The notes under the pieces were generated by a model, which saw nothing but the letters and a program-made list of their open reading frames with translations, was not told the origin of the DNA and made no database searches. Made by a program: the position numbers and the translations under genes. From Candidatus Latescibacterota bacterium (GTDB taxonomy: Bacteria > Latescibacterota > UBA2968 > UBA8231), in contig JAJDUT010000121.1 of assembly GCA_022826515.1 (NCBI GenBank), positions 1 to 64,000 of the forward strand: a stretch of DNA of 64,000 nucleotides. Reading direction: 5' to 3'. Shown here in pieces: positions 49,202 through 60,904 of this stretch (its first letter is position 1; each line of letters begins with the position of its first letter).

Positions 49202-50719
49202 CTACTTGTAGCGCTTCATCTCGCCGCTTTTCAGCCGACCCCAGTAGTCTTGCAAGCACGCCTTGATCTGCGGGCTGAGGATGACGCCGCCGATGATGTT
49301 GGGGAAGGCCATGCTCAAGATGAGCATATCGGTAAAGTCGAGCACGTTTTTGAGCGTGACGACCGAGCCAAAGACGACGAAGACGATGAAAATGACTCGG
49401 TAAATTAGCGTGAATTGGCTGCCGAAGAGGTACTCCCACGCCCGCTCTCCGTAGTACGACCACGAAATCATGGTTGAGTAAGCAAAAAGCATGACGCCAA
49501 TGGCGAGGACATAGCGGGCACCGGGCAGGAACGAATCAAAGGCCGCGGCGGTCATTTTAGCCCCGACGATAAAGCCTTCACTCGCTTGGAACTGAGGATC
49601 GGTGTACACCCCGGTAATCATGCAGACCAAAGCGGTCATCAAGCAGATGACGATCGTGTCGATGAATGGGCCGATCATCGCGACCATGCCTTCGCGGGCT
49701 GGCTCGTTGGTCTTGGCCGCGGCATGAGCAAAAGCCGCGGAGCCGAGGCCGGCCTCATTGGAAAAGGCGGCCCGCTTGACGCCGACGACTAGGACGCCCA
49801 AAAAGCCGCCGTATAGGGCCTGCGGCGAGAAGGCTTGGCTGAAAATGGTCGCGATCATGGCGGGTACTTCTCCGATGTGCGACAGAATGATGACGAGGGA
49901 GGCCGCCACGTAGAGCAGGCACATAAAGGGCACGATCCGCGAAGTAACGCGGCCAATTCGCTTAATGCCGCCGATGATGACCAAGGAGATCAACGAGGCG
50001 AAGAGGAGGCCGAAGACCCAGTTGTATTCTCCTACAGCCGGGGATACGGTGCTGAGGATCTCGACCGTCTGGTTGACTTGGAACATGTTGCCGCCGCCGA
50101 GGGAGCCACCGATAGCGAAAATGGCAAACAAAATGGCGAAGACGCGGCCCAATGACTTGAGTCCTTTACCGGCAAGCCCATGTTCTAAGTAGTACATCGG
50201 CCCGCCGGAGATGCGGCCATCGGGGTGAGTTTTGCGGTACATGACGGCTAGGGTGCAGGAGGCCAGCTTGGAGGACATGCCAAACAAGGCGGTCAGGAGC
50301 ATCCAGAAGACCGCACCCGGCCCGCCCAAGCTGACGGCAATGGCGACACCGGCGATGTTACCGAGGCCGATGGTAGCCGATAGGGCGCTGGTGAGGGCTT
50401 GAAAATGGGATATCTCGCCCGGATCGTTGGGATCGTCATAGCGACCGCGGATGACGTCGATAGAGTGGCGGAAGCCGCGCAGGGAGAGCCAGCCGAAGTA
50501 GAAGGAATAGTAGATGCCGCCTAGGACGAGCACCCAGATGATGAGGGGAACTCCCGTGCCTAATTTGGCGAAGAGGACGGTGCTCATCGCCGAGACGATG
50601 GAGCCAAACGCGGCGTCTAAGTTGGCGATGGCCGCCTGAATCCAGTTTTGGTCGGCTTCTTGGGCTAGAGCGGGGGCGGCGAATGCGAGCATCAAGGCGG
50701 CGGCGTAGAATAAGCGCAT
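49202..50719 (-). CDS. sodium:alanine/glycine symporter (AGCS family)
   Basis: This 505-residue polytopic transporter has an N-terminal signal-like helix and the AGCS motif region S-A-T-I-G-L-G-N-I-A-G-V-A-I-A-V, followed by G-G-P-G-A-V-F-W-M. It later has N-E-A-G-L-G-S-A-A-F-A-H-A-A. It imports alanine or glycine with Na+, which suits the Na+ gradient set by the NQR complex encoded further right. The ATG at 50719 is preferred to a TTG two codons earlier. It converges on the DUF4159 gene with a 3-base gap. Confidence 0.9.
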   Translation of the reverse strand: MRLFYAAALMLAFAAPALAQEADQNWIQAAIANLDAAFGSIVSAMSTVLFAKLGTGVPLIIWVLVLGGIYYSFYFGWLSLRGFRHSIDVIRGRYDDPNDPGEISHFQALTSALSATIGLGNIAGVAIAVSLGGPGAVFWMLLTALFGMSSKLASCTLAVMYRKTHPDGRISGGPMYYLEHGLAGKGLKSLGRVFAILFAIFAIGGSLGGGNMFQVNQTVEILSTVSPAVGEYNWVFGLLFASLISLVIIGGIKRIGRVTSRIVPFMCLLYVAASLVIILSHIGEVPAMIATIFSQAFSPQALYGGFLGVLVVGVKRAAFSNEAGLGSAAFAHAAAKTNEPAREGMVAMIGPFIDTIVICLMTALVCMITGVYTDPQFQASEGFIVGAKMTAAAFDSFLPGARYVLAIGVMLFAYSTMISWSYYGERAWEYLFGSQFTLIYRVIFIVFVVFGSVVTLKNVLDFTDMLILSMAFPNIIGGVILSPQIKACLQDYWGRLKSGEMKRYK

Positions 50720-50750
50720 GGGCAATTTTCCTCTCGAAGGATTAGCGGTC

Positions 50751-51638
50751 CTATCTATTATCGTTGAGCAATTGGTCTAGTTGAGCGCGTTTTGCAGGGG
50801 CCATGTGCGCTGTGTTTTCAGCCGTGGGGAAGTGGCCTTCAGCGACTTCTCGGCAGTACGTTTTGAACATTTCAATCCAATCCTGGCGCGTTTGGCCGTA
50901 GGCTTTGGTCAGGATTAGGTCTTCTTCGTTGAGGCCGACGAGGTCGTGGACGATCAGCACTTGGCCGTCGCAATAGCGGCCAGCGCCAATGCCGATGACC
51001 GGAATTTTGAGCCGCTCGGTGACGGCTTGGGCGGCTTCTTCAGTGACCATCTCCAAGACTAGGGAGAACACACCGGCGTCCTCTAAGCGCAGGGCTTGCT
51101 CGACGAGGGCTTTGGCCCCCTTCGGTCCCTTGCCGTGAAACTTGGGCACGGTGCCGCGTCGGTCGCTGAACAGGTAGAATTCGCGGGCTTGGGACTGCGG
51201 AGTAAACCCGAGATGGCCGACGACTGGAATGCCGGCTTCAACAATGGCTTTTAGCTGTGGCAAGACCGGCAGGCCGCCCTCCAATTTGACGCCTTCGGCT
51301 CCGCCTTCCTGCACCAAGCGCCCGGCGTTTTTGACCGCGGTCTCGACCGACGGCTGAAAGGACATGAAGGGTAGATCGGCGAGGAGAAAGGCCCGGCGCA
51401 CCGCCCGGCGCACCGCCCGCAGGTGGTGGAGGATGTCGTCCATGGTTACCTGCTGCGGGCCGCGATAGCCCAAGACATTGGTACCCACGGAATCGCCGAC
51501 CAAGATTACGTCGAGGCCAGCTTCGTCTTGCAGTGCGGCCGTGGGGTAGTCGTAGGCCGTCAACATGCAGATTTTCTGGCCTCGCTCCTTTTTGGACTGG
51601 AGCGAAGAAACGGTGATTTTATTCGTTGTTGTCGCCAT
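50751..51638 (-). CDS. panB: 3-methyl-2-oxobutanoate hydroxymethyltransferase
   Basis: This 295-residue TIM-barrel enzyme makes ketopantoate for pantothenate and CoA synthesis, using methylene-tetrahydrofolate. Motifs: M-L-T-A-Y-D-Y-P, V-G-D-S-V-G-T-N-V-L-G-Y (metal Asp), D-L-P-F-M-S-F-Q, A-E-G-V-K-L-E-G and V-I-G-I-G-A-G. The ATG at 51638 is chosen because the 75 upstream codons overlap the bioF control region and are not conserved. panC is not in the window. It is divergent from bioF across 111 bases. Confidence 0.94.
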   Translation of the reverse strand: MATTTNKITVSSLQSKKERGQKICMLTAYDYPTAALQDEAGLDVILVGDSVGTNVLGYRGPQQVTMDDILHHLRAVRRAVRRAFLLADLPFMSFQPSVETAVKNAGRLVQEGGAEGVKLEGGLPVLPQLKAIVEAGIPVVGHLGFTPQSQAREFYLFSDRRGTVPKFHGKGPKGAKALVEQALRLEDAGVFSLVLEMVTEEAAQAVTERLKIPVIGIGAGRYCDGQVLIVHDLVGLNEEDLILTKAYGQTRQDWIEMFKTYCREVAEGHFPTAENTAHMAPAKRAQLDQLLNDNR

Positions 51639-51749
51639 GGCAGCGGAGGGCAAGTTTACAGGCGATAGTATAGAGCGGCGCACCTTGCGCGGCAAGTCTG
51701 TAGGCGGCTCGCCTTGCTTGGGCGAATCATTTGGCACAGCTTCACCTTT

Positions 51750-52916
51750 ATGCAGGGAAAATTCGATTTTATTCACGACGAATTGGCGCGGCGACAACAG
51801 GCCGGGCAGATGCGGTCGTTGCGGACTTGGGAGCCGTGCGGCGGTGCGCGCGTGCGCGCCCATGGCCGCGAGTTAGTCAATTTTAGCTCCAACGACTATC
51901 TCGGCTTGGCGTCGCACCCGCTGTTGCAGGCGCGGGCCATTGAGTTCGTCGGTCGCTACGGGGCCGGTGCCACGGCCGCGCGCTTGATTTGTGGCTCGCA
52001 GCCGGGCTTTGCCCAGGTGGAGCAGACCTTGGCTAGGCTCAAGCAGACCGAGCGGGCGCTGGTGCTCAATTCCGGCTATCAGGCCAACGTTTCGCTGCTG
52101 CCGACGCTGGTTGACCGGCGTGCGCTCATATTGCTCGATCGGCTCTGCCACAACAGCTTGGTCCAAGGGGCGGTCTTGGGGCGCTGTCGGATGCGGCGCT
52201 ACCGCCACGGCGATTTGGATCACCTGCGCGCCCTGCTAACGGAAAGCACGGGGGCGGACCACTCGCGCCGAGTGATTGTCACTGAATCGGTGTTTAGCAT
52301 GGACGGCGACGTCAGCGACATCGACGCGCTCGTCGAACTGGCTGGGGAATTCGACGCGCTGCTGGTCATAGACGAAGCGCACGCCACGGGCGTTTTGGGC
52401 GAGCGGGGAATGGGGCTGACGTGTGGCAAGGCTGTGGACGTATGCATAGGCACGTTTGGCAAGGCGCTGGGGTCTTTTGGGGCGTACGTGGCCTGCGGCG
52501 AGAAGCTGTGGGAGTACTTAGTCAACTGCTGCCCAGGGTTCATCTATACGACCGCACTGCCACCAGCCGTCTTGGGAGCAGTGGATGCGGCGCTAGAGCT
52601 GGTGCCGCAGATGGATGCCCAGCGCCGGACATTGCTCGCCCATGCCGACTACTTGCGCGGCGCGCTCAGGGCACAAGGATGGGACACGGGCGCGGCGACC
52701 GCACAGATCGTACCGCTGATGGTGGGTGCGGAGGACGAAGCCCTGGCCCTGAACGCTTATCTAGAAGAAAACGGCGTCCTCGCGGTGGCCATACGCCCTC
52801 CTACGGTCGAGCCGGGCCGGGCGCGGATTCGCTTGGCGCTCAGCGCCCTGCACCAGCAGAGCGATCTCGATAGGCTGGTGGAACTGCTACAGAAGTGGCA
52901 CGATGGCCGTCGTTGA
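51750..52916 (+). CDS. bioF: 8-amino-7-oxononanoate synthase
   Basis: This 388-residue PLP enzyme condenses pimeloyl-ACP (or -CoA) with L-alanine in biotin synthesis. Visible: N-F-S-S-N-D-Y-L-G-L-A-S-H-P, D-E-A-H-A-T-G-V-L-G and the PLP lysine in G-T-F-G-K-A-L-G-S-F-G-A. Codons before the ATG at 51750 are not conserved. It heads the rightward biotin operon; the next gene overlaps by 14 bases. Confidence 0.94.
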   Translation: MQGKFDFIHDELARRQQAGQMRSLRTWEPCGGARVRAHGRELVNFSSNDYLGLASHPLLQARAIEFVGRYGAGATAARLICGSQPGFAQVEQTLARLKQTERALVLNSGYQANVSLLPTLVDRRALILLDRLCHNSLVQGAVLGRCRMRRYRHGDLDHLRALLTESTGADHSRRVIVTESVFSMDGDVSDIDALVELAGEFDALLVIDEAHATGVLGERGMGLTCGKAVDVCIGTFGKALGSFGAYVACGEKLWEYLVNCCPGFIYTTALPPAVLGAVDAALELVPQMDAQRRTLLAHADYLRGALRAQGWDTGAATAQIVPLMVGAEDEALALNAYLEENGVLAVAIRPPTVEPGRARIRLALSALHQQSDLDRLVELLQKWHDGRR

Positions 52917-53565
52917 CGTGGTCGCCCAACACGGGTGGGGCTTTGGCGCTTGGTGCTGGGATCGCTGGCGGGATGTCTTGCCCGCTAACTTTGCGCTGCA
53001 CTGCCCAGATCGAGGGTATTTCGGCCCAGCTATGGCGGTCGAGGTCCAGCCACGCATCGTCTTGGCGCACTCTCTCGGCTTGCACTTGTTGTCGCCGCAG
53101 CTATGGGCGGCAGCGGAGTTGATCGTGATTATCAGTGGTTTTCGCAGCTTTCACTCTGCATGCGCCCGCCAGGCCCGGCGCTCGCGCCGCACGGTAGAGC
53201 AGATGCTGATGCGCTTGGAGCGCGAGCCAGCGGCTTTGTTGGCCGATTTTTACGCCCGTTGTGGTGTGCCGTCGGACAGCCATCGGTCCGGGACTGTTGA
53301 CGCCGACAGCTTGCGCCGCGATTTGCAACTGTTGCAGGAGAGCGTGCTGGAACTAAGCGCGATACCGGCTGCAGCACAGGTGCTCATTTTGCACGGCAGC
53401 CGCGATCGCGTGGTGCCCGTGGAGCGGGCCGAGGAGTTGCGCGAGATGCTGCCCAATAGCGCGCTTGCCATCGTCGCGGAGGCAGGTCACGCGCTGCCCC
53501 TGACGCATCCCCGCGCGTGTTGGGAACGAATTGAACGGGCTTGGCGCGGGATGCGGCCTGTATGA
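52903..53565 (+). CDS. BioH-like alpha/beta hydrolase (pimeloyl-ACP methyl ester esterase)
   Basis: This 220-residue hydrolase carries a full triad: Ser in V-L-A-H-S-L-G-L-H, Asp in L-H-G-S-R-D-R-V-V-P and His in E-A-G-H-A-L-P-L. Its place between bioF and bioC argues that it is the BioH-type esterase that frees pimeloyl-ACP from its methyl ester and ends chain elongation primed by BioC. It is shorter than E. coli BioH (about 256 residues), with a reduced cap region, and could instead be a BioG-type replacement. It overlaps both neighbours by a few bases. Confidence 0.8.
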   Translation: MAVVDVVAQHGWGFGAWCWDRWRDVLPANFALHCPDRGYFGPAMAVEVQPRIVLAHSLGLHLLSPQLWAAAELIVIISGFRSFHSACARQARRSRRTVEQMLMRLEREPAALLADFYARCGVPSDSHRSGTVDADSLRRDLQLLQESVLELSAIPAAAQVLILHGSRDRVVPVERAEELREMLPNSALAIVAEAGHALPLTHPRACWERIERAWRGMRPV

Positions 53566-54368
53566 CGGAAGCGAGTTTCAAAGCGCGCGTCGTGGAGAAT
53601 TTCTCCCGTAGCGCCTCGACGTACGACTGCCATGCCGAAGAACAGCGCGCTGGGGCTGCTACTTTGGCTAAATGTGCTGCCGAGTGCGCCGAAGACCTAG
53701 TAGAAGGCCCAGTGCTCGAAATCGGTTGCGGCACGGGCTTTTTAAGCGCATCCTTGGCCGCGCTTTTCCACGAGCGGCGCTTGGAGTTGACCGACCTTGC
53801 GCCAGCCATGGTCGCGCATTGTCGGCAGAAAATGGCCGCCGAGACCGCCCATCCAGACATCTGCTACCGAGTCTTGGATGGGGAGCAGTTAGGAAGCGAG
53901 GGACGCTACGCCTTGATCTGCGCCAGCTTTGTGGTGCACTGGTTCGCCGATTTGCGCGTTGGGCTACAGCAGCTATTGACCGCACTCAAACCCGGCGGGC
54001 GATTGCTCTGTTCCTATCCGGGGACGGGCTCATACGCCGAATGGCACAGCCAATGTGTGCGCCAAGGCATCCCCTGTAGCGCCAACGCCTTGCCCGACTC
54101 AGCGTCCGTTGCCCGCGTATTTGCCACTGAGTCGGTTGCCGTGCGCCAATGGGAGCAGGTGATTGCACTGCGCTTTCCGACCGCGCGCACCTTTTTGCGT
54201 CACTTCAAGGGCACGGGAGCCCACACGTCGGCGCGGCTGAGTGCCCTCGGCCCAGCGCAATTGCGCCAGTTCTTGCACGACTGGGATCGCGACTGTCCCA
54301 ACGGCGTGGAGATCACGTGCGCTATTCATTATTTAGCCGTCGAGAAAGCGAGGGATTGTGGCGGCTGA
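53562..54368 (+). CDS. bioC: malonyl-ACP O-methyltransferase
   Basis: This 268-residue SAM methyltransferase has F-S-R-S-A-S-T-Y-D near the start (BioC hallmark), the SAM motif V-L-E-I-G-C-G-T-G-F-L and F-V-V-H-W-F-A-D-L. It methylates malonyl-ACP to disguise it for fatty-acid elongation towards pimelate. The ATG at 53562 overlaps the esterase stop by four bases (ATGA). The GTG of bioD lies inside its last codons. Confidence 0.92.
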   Translation: MTEASFKARVVENFSRSASTYDCHAEEQRAGAATLAKCAAECAEDLVEGPVLEIGCGTGFLSASLAALFHERRLELTDLAPAMVAHCRQKMAAETAHPDICYRVLDGEQLGSEGRYALICASFVVHWFADLRVGLQQLLTALKPGGRLLCSYPGTGSYAEWHSQCVRQGIPCSANALPDSASVARVFATESVAVRQWEQVIALRFPTARTFLRHFKGTGAHTSARLSALGPAQLRQFLHDWDRDCPNGVEITCAIHYLAVEKARDCGG

Positions 54369-54981
54369 ATTTCCCCCGCGCTTGTTCGTCACCGGCACGG
54401 ATACGGGCGTTGGCAAGTCCTATGTCGCGGCACTGCTAGCCGTGGGACTAGAGGCCGCCTATTGGAAGCCCGTGCAAAGCGGGGCCGATGCGGACGCCGA
54501 TTGGCTGCGGCGCGTCACTGGTCTGCCAGCCGAGCGCGTCCTGCCGGAGACCTATCGCTTGCGCGAACCTCTGTCGCCGCACGAGGCGGCCCGGCGCGAG
54601 GGTGTGCAGATCGAGATGAGCCGCTTTGCGCTGCCCGTGCAAAAACGCTTGATCGTCGAAGGGGCGGGCGGAGTTATGGTGCCGCTCGACGACCGGCACC
54701 TGATGGTCGATCTGATGGTCGATCTGGGGCTGCCGGTGCTGGTGGTGGCACGCAGCGAGTTGGGCACCATCAATCACACGCTATTGACGCTGGACCAATT
54801 GCGCCGCCGAGGTTGCCCGCTCTTGGGCGTGGTGGTCAACGGTCCTTCCAACCCAGCCAACTGCCAAGCTATCGCGCACTACGGAAAGGTCCCTGTGCTC
54901 GCTGCAATCGACCGCCGGGTAGAGCTGTCGCCCGCCAAGGTCCGGGCGCTTTTTGCCCGCTATTTTGGCCGCCATGACTGA
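54358..54981 (+). CDS. bioD: dethiobiotin synthetase
   Basis: This 207-residue P-loop ligase closes the ureido ring of dethiobiotin using CO2 and ATP. Walker A is F-V-T-G-T-D-T-G-V-G-K-S-Y; V-E-G-A-G-G-V-M-V-P and A-R-S-E-L-G-T-I-N-H-T follow. The GTG start overlaps bioC by 11 bases. Its last eight bases overlap the bioA start. Confidence 0.93.
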   Translation: MAAEFPPRLFVTGTDTGVGKSYVAALLAVGLEAAYWKPVQSGADADADWLRRVTGLPAERVLPETYRLREPLSPHEAARREGVQIEMSRFALPVQKRLIVEGAGGVMVPLDDRHLMVDLMVDLGLPVLVVARSELGTINHTLLTLDQLRRRGCPLLGVVVNGPSNPANCQAIAHYGKVPVLAAIDRRVELSPAKVRALFARYFGRHD

Positions 54982-56257
54982 GCGTACTTCCCACGTGTGG
55001 TCGCCTTTTACCCAGATGAAGGCGGCGTTGCCGGTGCAGCAGGTTCGCGCTGGTCGCGGGGCCGTGCTAGAGTTGGAGGATGGTCGGCAGATCCTCGACT
55101 GCATTTCGAGTTGGTGGGTGACCTTGCACGGCCACGGCCAGCCCGAGATCGCCGCCGCGGTGGCCGCGCAGGCTAAAGAATTAGAACAGGTAATAGCGGC
55201 CGGATTTACCCATCGCCCCTCCGAAGAGTTGGCCCGGCGGCTGGTGGATGCCCTGCCCGCGCCGCTAAAGTGGGTTTTCTACTCGGACGACGGCTCGACG
55301 GCCGTGGAAGTCGCGCTCAAGCTGGCCTATCAGTTTTGGCGCAATCAGGGCGAGCGAGATCGCACGCGCTTTCTGCGTTTTGAGGGGGCCTATCACGGCG
55401 ACACGCTCGGGGCGATGTCAGTGGGGGAACGCTCGCTTTTTACGCGCCCTTTTGCCGACTTGCTCTTTCCGACGGACGCCGTGCCCTTTCCGGCTACTTG
55501 GGAGGGCGATGGGGAGGTAGAGGCCAAAGAGGCGCGGGCACTTGCGCGGCTGGAGGAGCTGTTGACGCGCCATTCTGGACAGTACGCAGCCATGATACTT
55601 GAGCCGCTAGTGCAGGGCGCTGGGGGCATGCGGATGTGCCGCCCGCACTTTCTCGCGGCCGTGCAGGCGCTTTTGCGCCAATGGGATGTGTTGGCCATTT
55701 ACGACGAAGTGCTGACCGGATTTGGGCGCACTGGAGCGCTCTTCGCCTGTGAGAAAGCCGCGACCCAACCGGATATCATCTGCTTGGCCAAGGGGCTGAC
55801 CGGCGGCTTTCTGCCCATGGCGGCCACTGTTTGCAGCGAGCGGATTTTCTCGGCTTTCTATCACGATGACCCGGCTAAAGCCTTCTATCACGGGCACTCC
55901 TATACGGCCAATCCCTTGGGGTGCGCGGCTGCACTGGCCTCGCTGGATTTGCTGGCTGGGGAGCCTTTTCGTCGGCTAGCGACTTGGCAGCGCGAGGAAG
56001 TGGTGCGGCTGCGCAGCCACCCACAGCTCAGGCGGGTGCGGGTGTGCGGTACGATTGTGGCAGCGGACGTGATTGTCGAAGGCGAGGAAGGATACCTGCA
56101 CGAGGTGGGGCCGCTGCTGAGGGAGCAATTTTTGGCGCGGGGATTCCTGCTGCGGCCACTGGGCAATAGCGTGTACGTGCTGCCGCCCTACTGCATTGAG
56201 CGACCTCAGCTAGCCTCGATCTACGACTGCTTCTGCGAGTTGATCGACGCGCTCTGA
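54974..56257 (+). CDS. bioA: adenosylmethionine-8-amino-7-oxononanoate aminotransferase
   Basis: This 427-residue class-III PLP aminotransferase converts KAPA to DAPA. H-V-W-S-P-F-T-Q-M-K near the start and S-S-W-W-V-T-L-H-G-H are BioA-specific; F-S-D-D-G-S-T-A-V-E-V-A-L-K and the PLP lysine in C-L-A-K-G-L-T-G-G complete the picture. It is the last gene of the bio operon. Its final 48 bases overlap the end of bioB on the opposite strand. Confidence 0.94.
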   Translation: MTERTSHVWSPFTQMKAALPVQQVRAGRGAVLELEDGRQILDCISSWWVTLHGHGQPEIAAAVAAQAKELEQVIAAGFTHRPSEELARRLVDALPAPLKWVFYSDDGSTAVEVALKLAYQFWRNQGERDRTRFLRFEGAYHGDTLGAMSVGERSLFTRPFADLLFPTDAVPFPATWEGDGEVEAKEARALARLEELLTRHSGQYAAMILEPLVQGAGGMRMCRPHFLAAVQALLRQWDVLAIYDEVLTGFGRTGALFACEKAATQPDIICLAKGLTGGFLPMAATVCSERIFSAFYHDDPAKAFYHGHSYTANPLGCAAALASLDLLAGEPFRRLATWQREEVVRLRSHPQLRRVRVCGTIVAADVIVEGEEGYLHEVGPLLREQFLARGFLLRPLGNSVYVLPPYCIERPQLASIYDCFCELIDAL

Positions 56258-57214
56258 AGCGCTTTGCGGCGGCCGCGCTTCTAAGTCGAGCAGGTCGAAG
56301 AGGGCTTGATCGGCGTCAGTGCCGGGATGGGGAGTTGTCAACAGGCGGTCGCCCGAGAAGATGGAATTGGCTCCGGCCAAAAAGCACAGGGCTTGTTCGG
56401 CTGTCGAGAGCTGGTCGCGGCCAGCCGAGAGGCGCACCATGGCCTCGGGAAAGAGGATACGAGCGCTGGCGATCATGCGGACGAGCTCCCACGCGGTCAC
56501 TTTTTCGCGGTCGCCGAGCGGCGTGCCGTCGATGGGTACTAAGGAGTTGACCGGTATGGATTCCGGTGGCGTTGGTAGTTGCAAGAGCGCGCAGAGCAGG
56601 TCGATGCGGTCTTCTTCGCTTTCGCCCATGCCCAAGATGCCGCCGCAGCAGACCGATATCCCGGCGCGGCCGACGTGGCCTAGGGTTTCGATACGGTCGC
56701 GATAGGTGCGGGTGGAGACGATTTCGGAGTAGTAGTCTTCCCCAGTGTCCAAGTTGTGGTTGTACGCGTGGAGGCCGGCTTCTCGCAACTGGCGGGCTTG
56801 GTCGGCGGTGAGCATGCCCAACGTGCAGCAGACCTCCATGCCGGTGGCAGCGACTGTGCGCACCATGTCCAACACGCGATCAAATTCCGCGCCGTCGCGG
56901 ACTTGACGCCAGGCCGCACCCATGCAGAAGCGCGTGCTACCGGCTGCTGCTGCGCACTCGGCGGCCTCGCGCACGGCATCCAGCGATAGCAGGTCTTGGC
57001 GTTCGAGGCCCGTATCAAAGTGGGCCGATTGCGAGCAATAGCTGCAATTTTCAGGGCAGCCGCCGGTCTTGATCGAAAGCAGGGTGCAGACTTGTACTTG
57101 CCGCGGATCGTGGTGCTCGCGGTGGACGGTTGCGGCGCGGTACACAAGGTCGAGTATGGGGCTTTTGTAGAGGGCGACGATTTCCTCGCGCGTTGCAGGC
57201 GCATTCAGGTTCAT
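56210..57214 (-). CDS. bioB: biotin synthase
   Basis: This 334-residue radical-SAM enzyme inserts sulfur into dethiobiotin. The 4Fe-4S cluster motif C-x3-C-x2-C is in C-P-E-N-C-S-Y-C-S-Q-S near residue 53; Y-N-H-N-L-D-T and A-G-R-D-Q-L follow. In most operons bioB precedes bioF; here it is convergent to bioA, sharing 48 bases at the 3' ends, so antisense transcription is likely. Length and cluster residues are normal. Confidence 0.94.
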   Translation of the reverse strand: MNLNAPATREEIVALYKSPILDLVYRAATVHREHHDPRQVQVCTLLSIKTGGCPENCSYCSQSAHFDTGLERQDLLSLDAVREAAECAAAAGSTRFCMGAAWRQVRDGAEFDRVLDMVRTVAATGMEVCCTLGMLTADQARQLREAGLHAYNHNLDTGEDYYSEIVSTRTYRDRIETLGHVGRAGISVCCGGILGMGESEEDRIDLLCALLQLPTPPESIPVNSLVPIDGTPLGDREKVTAWELVRMIASARILFPEAMVRLSAGRDQLSTAEQALCFLAGANSIFSGDRLLTTPHPGTDADQALFDLLDLEARPPQSASERVDQLAEAVVDRG

Positions 57215-58870
<1,656 letters not shown>

Positions 58871-58879
58871 ACGCATTCA

Positions 58880-60097
58880 ATGAAGGTTTTGCGAGATCTG
58901 CTCGACCAAGCCGAGCCCCTCTTCCACAAGGGGGGACGGCTGGAAAAGTTCTACGCTCTATACGAGGCAGCCGATACATTTTTATATACGCCCGGTCGCG
59001 TCACGGAGGGGCCGACACATGTGCGCGACGGCATTGACCTCAAGCGCACCATGATTACGGTCGTCGTCGCGCTCGTTCCCTGCATCTTCATGGCTATGTG
59101 GAACACGGGCTATCAGATCAACTCGGCTATGCAGCAGATGGGGGCGGCCACAACGGGCGAATGGCGTGGGATAATCATCGACATCCTCGGCATCGGCTAC
59201 AATCCCAGTAACCCGTTGGCCAACGTATTCCACGGCTTCCTCTATTTCTTTCCAGTCTTTTTGGTGTGCAATATGGTGGGTGGTTTGTGGGAGGGGCTTT
59301 TTGCGATGGTTCGCAAGCACGAGATCAACGAGGGCTTCTTGGTCACGGGCATGCTCTTTCCCTTGACCCTGCCGCCGACGATCCCCCTGTGGCAGGTGGC
59401 CATTGGCATCAGTTTCGGCGTGGTGATAGGCAAAGAGGTCTTTGGTGGCACCGGCAAGAATTTTCTCAATCCAGCGCTGACCGGGCGGGCTTTCCTCTAT
59501 TTTGCGTATCCCGTCGAGATCACCGGTGATGCGGTCTGGGTCGCGGTCGATGGCTTTACGTACGCTACCCCGCTGGGAGCTGCGGCGGCCGATGGCATGG
59601 CGGCCGTTACCAGTACGGTGACTTGGATGCAGGCCTTCTTGGGCACGATCCCCGGGTCCATGGGCGAAACATCGACCCTAGCCTGTCTGATCGGCGCAGC
59701 CATCCTCATCGCAACTAGGGTCGGCTCTTGGCAAATTATCCTCAGCATGACGGCGGCCACGGTCGTATGCGCCGAATTGCTGTACGCGATTGGCAGCGAT
59801 ACCAACCCGATGTTCGGGATGGACGCGAGTTGGCATTTGGTGCTGGGCGGATATGCCTTTGGCTGCGTCTATATGGCGACGGATCCGGTGTCGGCGACCA
59901 TGACTCCGGCCGGTCGTTGGGCGTACGGGGCGCTCATAGGATTTATGACCGTGCTGATTCGCGTGATCAACCCAGCCTTTCCCGAGGGCGTAATGCTGGC
60001 CATTCTCTTTGGCAATGTCTTCGCGCCCGCGATCGATTACGTGGCAATACAAGCCAACATCAAGCGCCGGCTGGCCCGCACCGCCGTCAGTTCTTAG
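58880..60097 (+). CDS. nqrB: Na+-NQR subunit B
   Basis: This 405-residue integral membrane subunit carries covalently bound FMN, attached through phosphoester to the Thr of the G-E-T-S-T-L-A motif (T264 here), and riboflavin. [16 protein letters not shown] is typical of NqrB/RnfD. It forms the ion path with NqrD and NqrE. It is separated from nqrA by 9 bases. Confidence 0.96.
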   Translation: MKVLRDLLDQAEPLFHKGGRLEKFYALYEAADTFLYTPGRVTEGPTHVRDGIDLKRTMITVVVALVPCIFMAMWNTGYQINSAMQQMGAATTGEWRGIIIDILGIGYNPSNPLANVFHGFLYFFPVFLVCNMVGGLWEGLFAMVRKHEINEGFLVTGMLFPLTLPPTIPLWQVAIGISFGVVIGKEVFGGTGKNFLNPALTGRAFLYFAYPVEITGDAVWVAVDGFTYATPLGAAAADGMAAVTSTVTWMQAFLGTIPGSMGETSTLACLIGAAILIATRVGSWQIILSMTAATVVCAELLYAIGSDTNPMFGMDASWHLVLGGYAFGCVYMATDPVSATMTPAGRWAYGALIGFMTVLIRVINPAFPEGVMLAILFGNVFAPAIDYVAIQANIKRRLARTAVSS

Positions 60098-60111
60098 GAG
60101 AGATAGACAAA

Positions 60112-60903
60112 GTGGCTAACGATTCGGTAGGTAGAACATTCGGCGTGGCACTCGGCGTTTGCCTCGTCTGCTCGGTGTTGGTATCGGCGGCGGCGGTGTC
60201 CCTGCGGCCGACCCAAGCGGTCAACAAGACGCTCGACAAGAAGCGCAATATTCTGATGGCCGCCGGTCTGCTGAAATCCGGTGAGGTCGCCAGCGGCGAG
60301 CGCATCGATGAGTTATATCAAAACATAAATACCCGCGTCGTCGATTTGGCGACTGGGGAATACGTCGATGGCGTTGACCCGATTGAGTACGACCAGCGGC
60401 GGGCGGCCAAGGACCCGGCGCAGAGCGAGGTGGTACCGGACGATGTGGATATTGCCAACGTCAAACGCCGCGCGCTCCATGCCTCGGTGTACTTGGTCTC
60501 GCAGAAGGGCAAGATCAAAAAGGTCATTTTGCCCGTCCACGGCTTAGGGCTGTGGTCAACGCTCTATGGATTTGTGGCCCTCGATGCTAGGGACCTCAAT
60601 ACCATCCGCGGGCTGGTTTACTACGAGCACGCCGAGACTCCGGGTTTGGGGGGCGAGGTCGATAACCCTAGCTGGAAGGCCCTATGGGACGGCAAAAAGG
60701 CCTTCGACGAAAGCGGTGCCGTGCGCATCGAGGTGATCAGGGGTAAGGTCGTCCAGGGACGGCCCGAAACCCAGTATCAGGTCGATGGGCTGTCGGGTGC
60801 CACTATTACCTCGCGCGGCGTCAGGGACATGCTGCGCTATTGGCTGGGTGCGGAGTCCTTTGGGCCGTATCTGGCCAAGCTCAAAGAACGAGGAGTTAGT
60901 TAA
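60112..60903 (+). CDS. nqrC: Na+-NQR subunit C
   Basis: This 263-residue protein has one N-terminal membrane helix ([16 protein letters not shown]) and an external FMN domain. The flavinylation motif is S-G-A-T-I-T-S with T231 as the covalent site, requiring an ApbE transferase that is not in the window. The GTG at 60112 is preceded by AGGAGA. A longer frame back to 59728 overlaps nqrB and is rejected. Confidence 0.95.
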   Translation: MANDSVGRTFGVALGVCLVCSVLVSAAAVSLRPTQAVNKTLDKKRNILMAAGLLKSGEVASGERIDELYQNINTRVVDLATGEYVDGVDPIEYDQRRAAKDPAQSEVVPDDVDIANVKRRALHASVYLVSQKGKIKKVILPVHGLGLWSTLYGFVALDARDLNTIRGLVYYEHAETPGLGGEVDNPSWKALWDGKKAFDESGAVRIEVIRGKVVQGRPETQYQVDGLSGATITSRGVRDMLRYWLGAESFGPYLAKLKERGVS

Positions 60904-60904
60904 A

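Noticed and set aside
51399..51422. Tandem 12-bp repeat in panB encoding R-A-V-R-R-A-V-R-R
   Set aside because: The length of this region matches normal PanB proteins, so it is a chance local repeat and not an expansion.
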